Below, piece by piece: positions 1 through 12,173 of a stretch of DNA of 64,000 bases (the stretch's first letter is position 1; each line of letters starts with the position of its first letter). The stretch is from contig NW_026516670.1 of assembly GCF_025766255.1 (NCBI RefSeq), positions 62,001 through 126,000 of the forward strand. The letters are read 5' to 3'. The stretch comes from Zychaea mexicana. Lineage: Eukaryota > Mucoromycota > Mucoromycetes > Mucorales > Lichtheimiaceae. The notes under the pieces were generated by a model that was not told the DNA's origin, made no database searches, and saw nothing but the letters and a program-made list of their open reading frames with translations. The translations under genes were made by a program, and so were the position numbers.

Positions 1-1099
1 ACTAGAGTTGTGCAACTTTCTCTATCCCGAAACTCTGCACGTTTGTACCCTTAACTTACCCATAGCACCAGAAACACCACCGAGAATCAAGTGTTGATAA
101 GAGGGAAGTTCATCAAGGTTTTGCACGCGACGTGCGTACTTTTTCATTTCTTGATACGCTGTAAAGTTTGCCGCTTGATTGGTGGCTAAACATGAAAGTA
201 GCAAACAACAATGCGAGCATGTGCATCAGCCTTATCATCCCATCTCCTGTTTATATTCCATGTCTGCAGCAAACAAAAACACTCTACCTTGTCGCAATGC
301 AGTCAAGGTAACACCTTTGTACAATGCGCGAACACCCTCTTCCTTGACAATAGTGTATGCGGCATGTGGGGCGTTACGGTATTTTGGAATGTCCAAAGGA
401 TCTGCCATTGAGTGACGTTGTGCCTAAGAATTATACCCGCAAACGTTTTAGTCTAACTAGACTAGCAAAATGATGCCATCATAAATACATTTTCTTCCTA
501 ATACCTGCAGACGAATCTTAATCAAATCCATAGGGGACACAACGAGCACAGCTTCAGTTGTACCGGCAGCCAAACCAGCTAATATAATAGATCAGTACAA
601 GTCAGTATACTAGCTTTGGAAGAAAGCAAATATAGAAACTAATGTTGGTGCTTGCAATAACATTTACTTACCTAAGAAGACAGCAGTGGTGCTAACTTTG
701 CCATTGGCATCCGCCATCCAGGACTTGTAGAGCTCGAACGAGCTGAAACGAATGGCCATTTTAGGGACAATACCAGATACAACGGCTCCCAAACCCTTAT
801 AAAGAGCCCAGAACGATTCGTTCTTGATAATCTTGAGACCTACACCTGCGAATCCAAGACGCTTGCCCTATGGATACGGATAAGGCAGCATAGATCAGTA
901 TAGTGCTACATATGTACTATAGCCACAGAAGAGCAGCAAAGGAGAATCTTACCCCCATGTTTCGGTTAATGTTCTTGGAAAGCTGCATTCTGACTTTGAT
1001 CGTATCAAGCGGATGACAGGTACACGCTTCCATAAGACCGGCAGTGCCACCGGCAACCAAATGCGTGACTAATGAAGTTGGTTTCTTGTCGCGGCTCAT
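1..1099 (-). CDS. SFC1: Mitochondrial succinate/fumarate-type carrier (5' part)
   Basis: Inner-membrane mitochondrial carrier of the SFC1/ACR1 type, which exchanges cytosolic succinate for matrix fumarate in gluconeogenesis and acetate use. Exons (minus strand): 953-1099, 672-867, 505-578, 288-423, 60-185; the gene runs off the left edge inside an intron. The visible ~226 residues hold carrier repeat 1 (HPLDTIKVRMQ near residue 29), GLGAVVSGIVPKMAIRF, and repeat 2 (VSPMDLIKIRLQ). ATNQAANFTAYQ follows, as in the yeast protein. The third repeat is outside the window. The start at 1099 gives the short hydrophilic N terminus normal for carriers. All splice sites are GT-AG and phases agree. The SFC1 subtype is from motif memory; another di/tricarboxylate carrier is the alternative. 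Divergent from YME2. Confidence 0.85.
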
Positions 1100-1958
1100 G
1101 ATAGTCTGATAGAATTGAAAAGTAAAAAAAGGGTAGAAGAAAGAGAAGAAGGCACGGGCTGCATCAGAACACCGAGGAGTGCTTTTATAGGCAAAACGTC
1201 GACAAGACTTGGCATGCATTTTCATTTAATGGGGGGGGGAGTGGGCGACCACATATTAGGGAGAGTGAGTGATATTACAAGATCCTCCTGGAGAACCAGA
1301 AAAAAAGGGGGATTGGACCCGGTAATTCTTTCTACGCCCATGCCGAAGATGACGGTGGTGTCGATAATTATCTGTTTGCTGGCCTATTGACCAATTTGCC
1401 ACACATCTCTCAGCATTTGGATCGTTTATATTCGCGAGTGATGCTATAGTGGACCTTTGTCTCTTTCAAGCTGTAATTGGTCGTTTTTGCCCAAATGTCC
1501 ATATTTAAAAATAATCCAACAATAAGCGCTTCTGGTAAACAAACGAGCAATAACTCACCTTTCCATTGCAGATTTCATGTATGTATTGAGAAGCGGCAGC
1601 TCTTGGGTCCGCACGCCACAAGAACAACGGCGGCACGCTGATCATCATCGCCATCATTCGTTATTTCACTCTTTCTTCACCCGCATGATCGGACAACAAG
1701 GTTCACTCTAAGTCTGCACAGAAACTTCCCCTAGCTTGCATTGGGGGTGCGGCTTTTAAAGCCAAAAGATGCGATCTATTGAAGTTCCCTACCGCCTCTT
1801 TCTCTCTCTTTCTTTCTTACTTTACTCTCCTCTCAGCGCTGTATGTCGTCTATGGAACCCACAACATTTCTATGAGAATCCTGCAGCACGTTAAGACTCC
1901 GCGCGGCCTGATTGAGGTTTATCTTTTTGCGTTTTGTTGACTTGAAGATCATCTCGAA
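1100..1958. promoter_or_regulatory. Divergent intergenic region, carrier / YME2
   Basis: About 860 bp between two head-to-head genes for mitochondrial proteins. It holds a G9 run near 1230, pyrimidine tracts at 1796-1840, and two short upstream ATGs before the YME2 start (1842, a 10-codon ORF; 1873, a 22-codon ORF). No third gene or recognised control element was found. A shared promoter is inference from layout. Confidence 0.4.
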
Positions 1959-4900
1959 ATGTATTCACGACTCGGCACGTTTAGTTGTCAGCAGACGCGC
2001 CTTCCTGGGATTTATACTCGTCCAGGCTTGCAAAATACTTTTGCAGCTCGGCGCGGATTCGCATGCACCAACAGGCGCCTCGCTACTCAGGGACCATTCG
2101 ATCCTGTCACCGGCATTCCGGTAAAACAGTAAAGACAGTTACTTGGCAAACAAAATGAGGAAAGTTTGCTGATAGATTTTTCTTTCTAAAAGCTCAAAGG
2201 TGCTGCGAAAGAGGCAAGCGGAGAAGCTTCACAGCAAGAGCAAACGGCCATGTTTTACCTTGACAACGTGTTCCCGCTGCGCTTTAACGTCCTCGATATC
2301 CGACAGGTTTTCTTCCGCAATGCGAAAAAGTGCTTGGATACACGTACAGCCAAGGCACTACCTTCTGCAGAAAAAATCGGTCACGGATTCAAAGTGACGC
2401 ATATGGAAGCACGGTAAGTATTCTATTTGGGAGAATGGAACAATGGCGATGGACATGGGGGTCTTAACACAATACGAAATTTTGTCACGTAACTTTTCAA
2501 AGCACGAAGGATGGGGGAGCCGTTGTCGAGTTTGGATTCAAGAGCACTTTGGAAAACAAAAAGGCAGTGGCACAGGAAATCGTGCATAAAATTGAAGAGC
2601 ATATGAAGGCAAACAATGTAGTCGCATCATTCAATCTACAGCAAATTCGGGCATTCTTGGTCAAAGGTGAACCCTTCCTTGAAGACCTTGTCGCTCGATA
2701 TCCATCTCCTCGATTGCGAATCGAGTTTCAAGGCGAGCCTGTCACTGTGGAGCGGTTATACAAGCATCTTCGAGAATATGGAAAAATCTACGATATTGCC
2801 CTCCATCCTAACCCGTTTACCTCTAAAGAACCAGCCCGTTATGCTATTGTCCAGTTCACTCGTGTCCGATCCGCCACAAGTGCTCGCAACTGTCTCCACG
2901 GGCATCTAATCCAAGGTAACAGACTTAACATTTTGTATGAGAGACAACTGGTACGTCAATTTCTCTATTTGATACTTGCTTAACATGGCATGAGTAACAA
3001 AAGAAACTGCACTCTATGCTAGCGTACAAATGTGGTCAAAGAATGGATTATGGAGCATCCAAGAATCACAGTACCCATCCTCGCTGCTATCATTGCCGGT
3101 ATAACATATTCGATCTTTGATCCAATGCGTGAGTTCTTCATTGCTTCGCGCGTGATGCAACGCTTCAACCTAGAAGAATATGACTTCTATCGATGGCTGC
3201 GAAGAGAAACATGGGCTCGACTTGTTGCTGTAGACCGACACAATGACCAGGCAACCGTGTTCGAAGAAGACACCGAAGATATCAAGAAGATTCAATCTTG
3301 GCTCAATGAAACTCCTGGTAAAGAAAGACAGCACAGCACATGTACATCATAGCTGTGTAGATAGCAAAACACTAAACATCCTTGTACACTATAGAGTCGT
3401 TTGTTGTTGTTACTGGTCCAAGAGGCTCAGGAAAGACTGGTGTAGTAAGGGCTGCATTGTCCGATCGAAAGTAAGTATACATGGATTTAATGCTCAAGAG
3501 GGATGTTGGATTAGAGGGCCCTCATTTCTGACTGACACTTTAATCCAAATCACGATGTAGTAACAAAATTCTCATCGACTGCGAAGCACTTGCCAATACC
3601 CGCAACCAATCTGAGATGATCGTCGATTTGGCCAAGCAGCTGGGCTACTTCCCGGTATTCACCTGGGTCTCCTCCATGGGAAAGCTCCTAGATACGGTTA
3701 TTGCAGCATCGACAGGCCAAAGCGCGGGTATTGCTTCGTCACCAGAAGCTCAAATCCAAAAAATTTTGGAATCAGCAGCTATCGCACTTCGCGACGTCTC
3801 CCCTCAAAGTGACGAATTCAAGGAGGACGGCAGAAGAAAGAAACGCGGTATCTACGATGGCATCAAATATTGGATTAGCAGAAAGCTCGAAATGAAAAAC
3901 GACGAAAAGAGGGATCCACATGATGTGCGTAAAGATATTCCAGTCATTGTCTTTGACAATTTCATGCACAGAGAGACCTCTATGACAGAGCACCTTTGGA
4001 CCGAGATTTCCCACTTTGCTAGTCTGCTCATTGAAAATGAAGTGGCACACGTTGTGTTTGTCAGCTCGAACGTTTCTGTTAATAAGATTCTGAACAAAGG
4101 TACTTGTTAAAGCGGGGATATAAAAGAGCAGCAGTATGGGATGTATACATGCGTAGGTATTGACATTTTTATTACTATTACTTATCTTTTTTGAATGAAA
4201 AGCACTGCCTGGACGAAGTTTTGAGACCATTCAGACTACGGATGCTTCGCCAGAGATGTCTCTGTCGTTTATTGCTCGTCAGCTAGGTACAAAGGAGCTT
4301 AACGAAAAACTACACTCGGTTGTCGTTGCGCTGGGTGGCCGACTTACTGAACTGGAGTTACTGGTGCAGAAGTTGAAGATGAAGATGGATCCACTAGGTA
4401 AAATACTATTTGTTAGTGCATAGTGCTTGTGTTTGTATACTTTCTTTTGTTCGGGGTTTTTTACAACAGTAGCAGCTCACGGACAATCAGTCAACATCAA
4501 AAGATTGCTTACTAACTGATGATTGTTTGTTGTTCTTAGATGCCCTTGAAGATATTGTTCAACGCACAGTCGTGGAGATCCGTAAATATGGTTTCAATGA
4601 AACAGCAGATCTTGAAGAGCACCAAATGGAGTGGTCTGCAATTCAGTTTTGGGAGATCGTTAAAGGGCTATCCCTAACCAAGAGTGTAAGCTTCCTGTTG
4701 ATGGTTTCACGTGTATTCGAGCTCTGATGATCAAACGATCTACATTTTTGATTTTAATCGATCGTGGTTTTAGGTCAATTTTGACGAGCTGAAATTCGGT
4801 ACCTTCTTCAAAGGCGATGAGAAGCCTCTCTGGGCAATGGAGCGCGCAGAACTCATCACAGTTCTTTACAAAGATGGTACGTACATGTATTTCAATATTA

Positions 4901-5293
4901 CTAGATCACTGACAACTACCAGCATATACATTGACGAGTGACACAAATACTGCAATTGTAGGACGCGCCAACTCGGTTCGTCCAGGAAAACCAGTGATGT
5001 ACACGGCGTTCGACCGACTTGTTTCGGATAAAGTGTTTGCTGCTACCATGGAGATTGAAACAAACCAGTATCTCAAAAAATTGGCCGAGGATAGTATATC
5101 CAAATTTGAGGAAACAGTGACATCGCTATCCAACATTTACAACGGAAAGCCACCGAAGGAGATCAATAACCGCATCAACTACCTCCTTAGCAAGATCGAC
5201 AAAACGCAGAAGGATATTGAAACTTACGAGAGAAGGATTACAGAAGCGCGCAATATGGTCACGGTGGCATGGGAAGATTGTACCTCGTCCTGA
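1959..5293 (+). CDS. YME2: Mitochondrial escape protein 2 (RRM plus RNA12 ATPase)
   Basis: Inner mitochondrial membrane protein of the Yme2/RNA12 family, linked to mtDNA nucleoid and inner-membrane organisation. Ten exons: 1959-2120, 2193-2413, 2503-2950, 3023-3317, 3395-3470, 3561-4099, 4203-4397, 4540-4685, 4774-4876, 4962-5293; 838 residues, close to yeast Yme2 (~850). The first ~50 residues are Arg-rich with almost no acidic residues, a typical presequence. An RRM-like domain covers about 180-277 (ends RLNILYERQL). A hydrophobic segment at about 290-310 (VPILAAIIAGITYSIF) is the likely membrane span. The Walker A motif GPRGSGKT is at 383-390, and VIVFDNF resembles Walker B. The start was chosen because it gives the presequence and joins in frame to exon 2; upstream ATGs terminate early. 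An AATAAA-like signal follows the stop near 5304. Confidence 0.93.
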
Positions 5294-5505
5294 AAAAGTC
5301 GGAATAAACAATAATTTATTTGCGTTTCTAATAGACGCAGAAACAAAACGGATGTTGGATCCACAATTCTCCCTTGCTCAAGCCCAAGGAAACAGAAAAT
5401 AGAAAAAAAAACAGATGAATGATTTCTCGAACACACCGCCGTTTGTTTTCTTTTTTTTTCTTTTGCTTTGTTGAGCTGCCTGTTTAACAAACAATTACGA
5501 AGATC

Positions 5506-7170
5506 ATGGCTGCTGCACATCCTCCTGTTTTGTGCAACAATGATCTGTCATTCGACTTTGAAAGCATCGCATGGACTGCTGCTGCTACTGCTACTCCATG
5601 TACAGCCGCAAAAGCTCCACGGCATTTAAACGCTACCAACGAGTCACTGTCTATCAATAACAACGTCTACAGCCGACCCTCTAATCCTTCGTCGTCATCG
5701 ACTATACTCACCTCATCGTCGGGAAGCACTCAGTCGCTAGGCCAGCAGCTCCAGAAACCTCAACCACATAGGCGCAGACTTTATGGCCAGCACCAACCAC
5801 CCGCTCCAGCAGCAGCCTCTTCACGTTCTGGAAGTACCTTTGCGACGACAGCGCCGTCGCGCACTAGTCTTAGTACCAGCACACGACGCTGGCCGATGCC
5901 CACTACAGCAAAAGAGGTTCAGACCCTTTGTAAGCAAGTACGCGACAGACAACAGCAGCTCGAATTATGCCTTGACATGATGCAATGGATCCAGAAAACC
6001 AAGAATGATCTGGGTAGTACCAGTTCGCTTCATCTCGATAAAACCATGCTACGCGACGCCTTGGAAACACACACGCGAAAGCTTTTGCGTAAGCTGAGCA
6101 AGACTGGGCATAACATGGGTGAGCCAGGTATCAGTGATGCTCAATTTTTGCTGGCATCCTGCCATGGATCTGGCGCACTTGGGCTTGTATACGACCCAGC
6201 CAAGGCATGTGCATGGTATATTCAAGCGTCCAAACAGAATCATCGAGAAGCGATATACCGAGCGGGAGTGTGCCATGAGTTGGGCCTTGGTACTCGCCAA
6301 GATTTCGGACGCGCGATAGCATACTATCAAAGGGGTGCTAGATTATCGCATTCAACATGCATGTATAAGCTTGGAGTGATTCTACTTCATGGTTATTACA
6401 AGCATGCGCCACAGGCAAGACTCGGTGTGTCTTGGATCCAGCGTGCAGCCGACAGTATAGTCGCCAAATCTGCGGCGCCTTTCTCTTCTTCGTCCTTGTT
6501 ATCATCGTCGTCATCTTCTCTATTGCTTACAGCAACCGAGGCTCAAGCTCTTCCTTATGCCATGCACGCGCTCGCCATGGTCCAACTGACTGGAGAATGT
6601 GACAAAACAAGCTTGATCCCAGACACAACTTATGCTCTTCAGCTCCTGCATCGTGCTGCCAAGATGGGTTATGAAGCCAGTCAGTGTAAATTGGCCGAGT
6701 TCTACGAGACGGGTACGTGGGTCGAGGTTGACGATGTTAAATCGATATCCTGGTACACGAATGCAGCAAAGCAAGGAAATCCACAGGCAGCGCTGGGGTT
6801 ATCCGGATGGTATTTGACGGGATCCAACACGCCTGGTGTTTTACCACAGTCTGATCGAGAATCGTACTTGTGGGCAAAGCGAGCGGCCAATGCTCCCATA
6901 GAAGCCAGAGACTATTATGCTGGCGAGAAACCGATAGAACTTGCCGTTGCCAATGGCTGTTATCTTGTTGGGTATTATTCAGAGAACGGAATTGGTGTTG
7001 CTCGAGATACTTCCACGGAAGAGGCCGTTCTATGGTACCGCAAAGCAGCTTGTTTGGGCCATCGGCTTGCTATGAGACGACTGAAAGCCCTGGCACCTAC
7101 ACAGGAAGACACGGAGAGCAGCCATACCAGTAGAAGAAGGAGACGTAAAACAGAATGTCTTATTATGTGA
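5506..7170 (+). CDS. Sel1-repeat protein with CaaX box, SKT5/CHS4-like
   Basis: Likely activator of chitin synthase of the Skt5/Chs4 family. Single exon, 554 residues. Residues ~1-130 are Ser/Thr/Ala-rich low complexity. From ~205 onward run about seven Sel1-like repeats (for example DAQFLLASCHGSG, AIYRAGVCHELGLG, SQCKLAEFYETG, CYLVGYYSENGIGV, each followed by a WY-x-A helix). The protein ends in a basic patch (RRRRRK) followed by CLIM, a farnesyl-type CaaX box; yeast Skt5 ends in CVIM. Polybasic plus CaaX implies plasma-membrane anchoring, which fits activation of a membrane-bound chitin synthase. A Ser tract interrupts the middle repeats at ~330-345. Other Sel1 proteins rarely carry a CaaX, so the assignment is fairly firm. 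Convergent with the metalloreductase. Confidence 0.87.
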   Translation: MAAAHPPVLCNNDLSFDFESIAWTAAATATPCTAAKAPRHLNATNESLSINNNVYSRPSNPSSSSTILTSSSGSTQSLGQQLQKPQPHRRRLYGQHQPPAPAAASSRSGSTFATTAPSRTSLSTSTRRWPMPTTAKEVQTLCKQVRDRQQQLELCLDMMQWIQKTKNDLGSTSSLHLDKTMLRDALETHTRKLLRKLSKTGHNMGEPGISDAQFLLASCHGSGALGLVYDPAKACAWYIQASKQNHREAIYRAGVCHELGLGTRQDFGRAIAYYQRGARLSHSTCMYKLGVILLHGYYKHAPQARLGVSWIQRAADSIVAKSAAPFSSSSLLSSSSSSLLLTATEAQALPYAMHALAMVQLTGECDKTSLIPDTTYALQLLHRAAKMGYEASQCKLAEFYETGTWVEVDDVKSISWYTNAAKQGNPQAALGLSGWYLTGSNTPGVLPQSDRESYLWAKRAANAPIEARDYYAGEKPIELAVANGCYLVGYYSENGIGVARDTSTEEAVLWYRKAACLGHRLAMRRLKALAPTQEDTESSHTSRRRRRKTECLIM

Positions 7171-7303
7171 TCGTGTTTTGATCCTTTATTTCTACATAAT
7201 TATTCATCTGTGTGTGTATATTATAAAATGGTTTTTAAACCAAAAAAATACAATGCTATGTACAAATTGACAGTTTATATATATATAAACAACAATGCGA
7301 TCG

Positions 7304-9243
7304 TCAAAACTCGAATCGCTCACATCGTACTGCCCATACTGATTGGTCGGTGCTAAAAGCTCGCGCAAGATTCCCACAACGCTGGATGGTCTCATCGTGT
7401 GCACATACACCGAGTGCAGTATCAGTTGTAGGGTATTTACGGTGAATATCTCGGAGAAGAGTCCCGTGGTCAGGACGACCCTTGGTGAGCTCCAGTCCAG
7501 AAAAAGAAGGCAAGGGATTTTCTGGGTCTGACACACTATCGCGAGTAACGTAAACGTTGATGGTGTAATCAATATCTGTTAGATGCGACTGCAATTCTGG
7601 CAAAAAGGCTTCGCATGTATCTATGCATAATTCTTTCGGGTTAGAGCTTGCTTTCCCTTACTAGTTCTCCGACACGTTACCTGCCGATTTCACACTCCAT
7701 ATTAATGTTATATATTTAGTTATAACATGGAGCTCCCTTTGGCCCAGTTGCTGCATAACAGATATCCACGGTGTTATACCGATTCCTTCTGCTACCAAGA
7801 CCACCACTTCAAAGTCTCCATAGCTGCGACCTGCCATGTCGACAAAGGGCCTTCCGAGGGGTTTACTCATTCGCATATGTTTTATACAGGCATGGTCTCC
7901 CGACTTTGCAAGATGATATAGAGCAGCTGTGTCTCGTCCATTTGCCTTGATGTAGAAAGTGAAAACAGCTTTGCCTCCTTTGTCGCTTAACAATGTGCTA
8001 CCATTGCTGCTTGACAAACTACTTGCAGGTTCTATATACGGAATTGCGTGTTAGCAGAGTAGCAGATCACATAGAGTCAATCCTAATCTACTGGTTTTTC
8101 TCTGTTTTATGCGCACCCACCTTGATCGAACCGACTGATAGAGAATGGATGAGAGTATAGCTTTTGTGTCAGCCATCTGCCCGTAGTCGAAACAAATGCA
8201 AACTGCCCAGGTGAGAAATCCGTAGCTTCGATTGGAAAGGATGGTTCCACTTGCAGCCTTACAATGTTGCTCGGTAAAGACTTCACGGACACGAGCCGAG
8301 CTGGCCAGGACAACTTGAACTGATCAACAAACCAAACGCATGCGACAGCAGCATAAAATACCACAAAGGTCCAGTGGTGAAATACGCCAAGCATGACAAT
8401 GGTCAGAAACGCAAGGAGGTGAGTCACCCGGAACAAGCGATAGGATACAGCGCGCACAAGAGGGTGGGAGCCGATGTAAAGAACAGAAATGGCCGCTATC
8501 ATAACAGTACCCGTTATATAACGTGCGTTGGACATTAAGACGTCAAACATGCCGTGGTAGTTGCTGAGATGGTATTTGCGTGCGAATTGAAAACAGGCGT
8601 GGTATAATGTGCACAGGCCACCAAGTCGTGCAAACCAAGCATGCCATGCAAGTGTTTGGTCTATACCCAATCGATAGGTGCTATGCATATGCCGTGCCGA
8701 TAAACAAACTGCAGCCGATATGTTGACCAACGCTAGCTGAGCAGCCCGATTAGCATACTCTTGATGGAACAGGTCTCGCCCGCCTTCTTCTTGTACAAGA
8801 ACTCGTTGCCGCAGAATAAATAAACTATTCAACAAAACGAGTGTCGAAACTTGAGCAGCTTCGCCCAGGGTCCATATTGAGTCTAATATTCGAAATTCAC
8901 GGTCGGTGATGCGTCGGAATCGACAGTATATGCCACGATCGCTAAGGATGTCCCGTCGCCAGCGAAGGCACCACCGTTGTAGTGCTGCATATACACTGTA
9001 TATCATCAACAATGATGTTGCATATCCCCATATTGTTGTGTAATCGCGCTTGTAGCCTGTTACATGGGCAACTGAGCCTTGTGAGTTTGATGGAGGAGGA
9101 ACAGGTTCCGATGTTGAATCGCTAGGTACGATTGAGTCATCTTGTATTGAGATGGCAAGTTTGAAATATGAGCTTGTCTGCAGACCGATTATTACAATGA
9201 ATACTACAATGGTAGTCCACGTAAGTGATCGTCTGCTAAGCAT
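7304..9243 (-). CDS. FRE-type ferric/metalloreductase (flavocytochrome b family)
   Basis: Plasma-membrane reductase that moves electrons from NAD(P)H through FAD and two haems to extracellular ferric or cupric ions. Exons: 8121-9243, 7681-8031, 7304-7620; 596 residues. The ferric-reductase membrane domain carries two His pairs, each with 13 residues between them (WHAWFARLGGLCTLYH and THLLAFLTIVMLGVFHH), the expected bis-haem ligands. The FAD loop is HPFSISRF. The nucleotide motif is VAEGIGITPW. The C terminus ERFEF matches the family ending. The ATG at 9243 is preceded on the minus strand by a polypyrimidine tract and AG, so a 5'UTR intron is likely; the in-frame ATG at 9318 is the alternative. 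The NOX family also shares this fold, but the length and lack of EF hands favour FRE. Confidence 0.87.
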
Positions 9244-9522
9244 GAGATTATGTATTGCGAGAGAACCTAAAAAAAAAGAAAGCTTTAACCCAGGAACGGC
9301 ATTCGTTCGGAAAATCAACTGCAGGTTTCATATTATTATTTTTTTCAAGTTGTCATGGCCCTTTTACAGTTTAGGTTATGATAATAAATGACCACCAATA
9401 AATACCAAGGTCCAATTGGATAACATTATTGTATAACTCGCATACCAAATAACCGAGTATCCAGCTCAGACACAGCGACAATAGAAACACTCACAAGGTA
9501 TCATACATGTATACATATTACA

Positions 9523-11705
9523 TTAATCTTCTACAAGTTCTGGTAGTATCTTGGATGCGACAAGGTCTACGAGCAAGAACATGAGGTGTCTGTTGATATA
9601 TTGGTTTTGTAATGGTTCAAGTGCGTTGTGGATATGAAATTGCAGCTGATCCAGATCATCCGCTTCAAACAGCATCTTCCCCAAGGTTTCTATCTCAAAT
9701 CGATAAGTATCGACACATGTTACAATGTTTTCATGATAAAGAATCTCTTCTGTTACCTGGGAACGATACTGTCAGTAGTCTTTCCGCTCTTATCCGTAGC
9801 TGTTCCTTTTCTTCATCACTGACAGGTTCGCCTTTTCGAAGGAATGTGCCGTTAGGCCATAGCAAATACCGCCCGAGCTGTAGGTAGTATACAAGATTGT
9901 CTTCGCTGAGAATATATAGAATAGCCTGTTCCAGAAACCTTCACGAAAAAATATCAGTACTGCCATCAGAGCACGCTTACACATACGCACGCGCACAGAC
10001 AAAGAAAAGTGATGCACTTACTTATCCACGAGCAAGCCCCCACCGAGTACTCGTACCAAGGGCCACAAAAACATACCCGCCATGTACCACATCCACTGTA
10101 GCACCGGCCTATCATCTACGAGGAAGGCGACACGTACAAAGTACATCCACGGCTCCAAAAGCCGGACATGACGAGTTCGTTTTGTATGTTTTGCCACTTG
10201 CTGATACCGCTCTTGTGAATGCGTTAATGCAGCCATAATATAAAGCCACAGGGCACGGATGGGTGACAGTATTACTTGCAGTGTAATATAGATAAATGAG
10301 AACCGCTGACGTTCATGCTTACGCGCTGCATCTAGCTCTTCACGCCCCGCATCCATCAATTCATCGCCTTCTTGCCTCCGTTTTTCTTGTAGGCGTTGCA
10401 TGTGGCTAGGTAAGCTTTCTTTCTTCGGACTGGTAACGGATGCTACTGGAGAGGATTCTGTCAGCTCCGTAGCTTGTGCTTCTTCCAACTGCTTTTTTAA
10501 TGGCTGCTTGTCCGGCTTAGCACTCGGTTCTGGCTGTGGCTGTGGCGGTTGTGGTGGTGTAGTGGTAAATTGGTTTGAAGCCTCTAGTTCTTCAACAAGT
10601 GGGGTATACGAATCGAGGAGCTTGGTTTTTTACGCATATCCAACATTTTTTTAGATAATAGACGACACATCACACATTTATACGCACATAAGAAATATCA
10701 TGCTTACTTTACAAATAATTAGATGAATAATATACGGATCTGCCAGTCCTTCAATAATATTGGCAAGAACCAAGTTTGCTAACAACTCACGAACAACGTG
10801 CCGAACACAATCGCTGTTGTAATCCGCTGGATCGAGTAGCACCTTTAGGATCTCATCAGTCAGTGCTCGTAGGTACTCAGTCTGTTGCTGGGGAGAACGT
10901 TCCCTCTGAAGTGCAAAATGCGGTTGCGATCCATGAAATAAGGTTTCCAACGAGACTGTGCTTCCGGCGTGGCTCATATGCAGTCGTATCTTGGCTTGGC
11001 GATAGTCATGATAGTGTATCGTTACAAGGTTAGCTGCACTGATCAAAATCAGCTCTGTCCAGTCTACCTAAAATGATCCATATGTAATAGGGGTATATGT
11101 TTTGGTTGGCGAACAAAAGACAAAGCTATCGCTTTAAAACAAATCGAGATAACGATTTTTTTTAACTTGACATGAGGTTTATTTACTTGATTGCAAAAAC
11201 GATCTTCCAGCTGGCGTATAATAAGAGTAAAAATGCGTACGATTTCCGCACAGAAATCCTGGTCGTTGGTAACTACACGATACCAAGGGTGGATGAAGTC
11301 CCGGACTAAAAGCGCAATGTAGGTATAGAGCTCTGAATCGATGGCAGCGGAACGAGTAATTCGTGGTGGTGCATTGATTCGTTTGGGGTCATTTTTCGGA
11401 AGAGATAATATTTGAGGAAAAAGTACTCGTAAATGGAAGGACCGTAAAGCGTCTGTGGTCGGTGGAGGCTGCTGCTGTTGTCGTTGTGCTGCTGTCGCCG
11501 TCTCCTTACTTGATTCTACCATCGAAAAGCGTGGAGGAAAGAGCGGAGGAAGGAAAACGGCCCAACACCCTGGGTGGGACATGATCAGCTTCGAAATTGG
11601 CACGGTAGTAGAATGTCTCGTTGTGACCAACCATGGAAATCGAGCTTTCTTCGATAAAACCATCGTATATCTATCGTATATGGCTTTAAAGAAGCTTTGC
11701 ACCAT
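9523..11705 (-). CDS. PXA-domain protein (Nvj3/Pxa1-like)
   Basis: Contains a PX-associated (PXA) domain, found in sorting-nexin-like proteins at organelle contact sites. Exons: 11187-11705, 10708-11067, 10022-10620, 9757-9938, 9523-9689; 608 residues. The PXA domain covers about 120-295 (ELYTYIALLVRDF...WYRVVTNDQDF; VDWTELILISAANLVTIHYHDY; ADPYIIHLII). A Pro/Gln-rich linker (~305-335) follows. The C-terminal region has KFLEQAILYILSEDNLVYYL, a fungal extension of this family, and ends ILPELVED. No PX, RGS or nexin-C domain was seen, as in yeast Nvj3. Met62 (11522) is an alternative start; the first 61 residues look less protein-like. The exact biological role is unknown. Confidence 0.8.
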
Positions 11706-12173
11706 GTATCGGAGAAGATTCTCACAGCAATGAAACGTTTGAAGAATGAAATGGAAAGCTTGATAATGTATTCTTCTCGCGTATACGCGAAAGGGAAAGT
11801 AGTGGTACCTGCATGAAATTCGCCAAAGCGGCCGCCGACAAATACACCAGTATGGAATCTCGATATGTCATTCTCGTTGACACGTTTTCATTCCATTTGC
11901 CTCCACAGGAGCATCGTGTTTGTCATTGGGGGGCTCCGTGTGTAATACACACGTCGCTCAGATGCCGTGCACCCCACAGTCCTGGATGTGCTACTACTCT
12001 ACTTGTTGAAGTTGGGCCAAGTGATGAACAACTCAATTTTTGGCTTGATTCCGAAAGCCTTAAAGAGCGTGATCTGTTTTCAGGTTGTTAAGTTATTTTT
12101 TAAAAAACTTGCTCCGCTGCATAGGTTTGACCTTCTCTCTTTTTCCTACCTTTATTTTACGTTTCCTGCTTTT
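11706..12173. promoter_or_regulatory. Divergent intergenic region, PXA protein / kinase
   Basis: About 470 bp between opposite-facing genes. The plus frame is open from 11967, but the sequence before 12174 is hydrophobic, frame-ambiguous and pyrimidine-rich, so I read it as leader. No named motif was recognised. Confidence 0.3.

Noticed and set aside
9764..9769. GTATCG as donor of PXA-protein exon 4
   Set aside because: Wrong phase for the last exon. GTAACA at 9756 gives a continuous family-like C terminus.
11967..12173. Upstream start for the kinase ORF at 11967
   Set aside because: The extra 69 residues are hydrophobic and low quality, from a T-rich leader. MSKYDDY begins the protein-like sequence.
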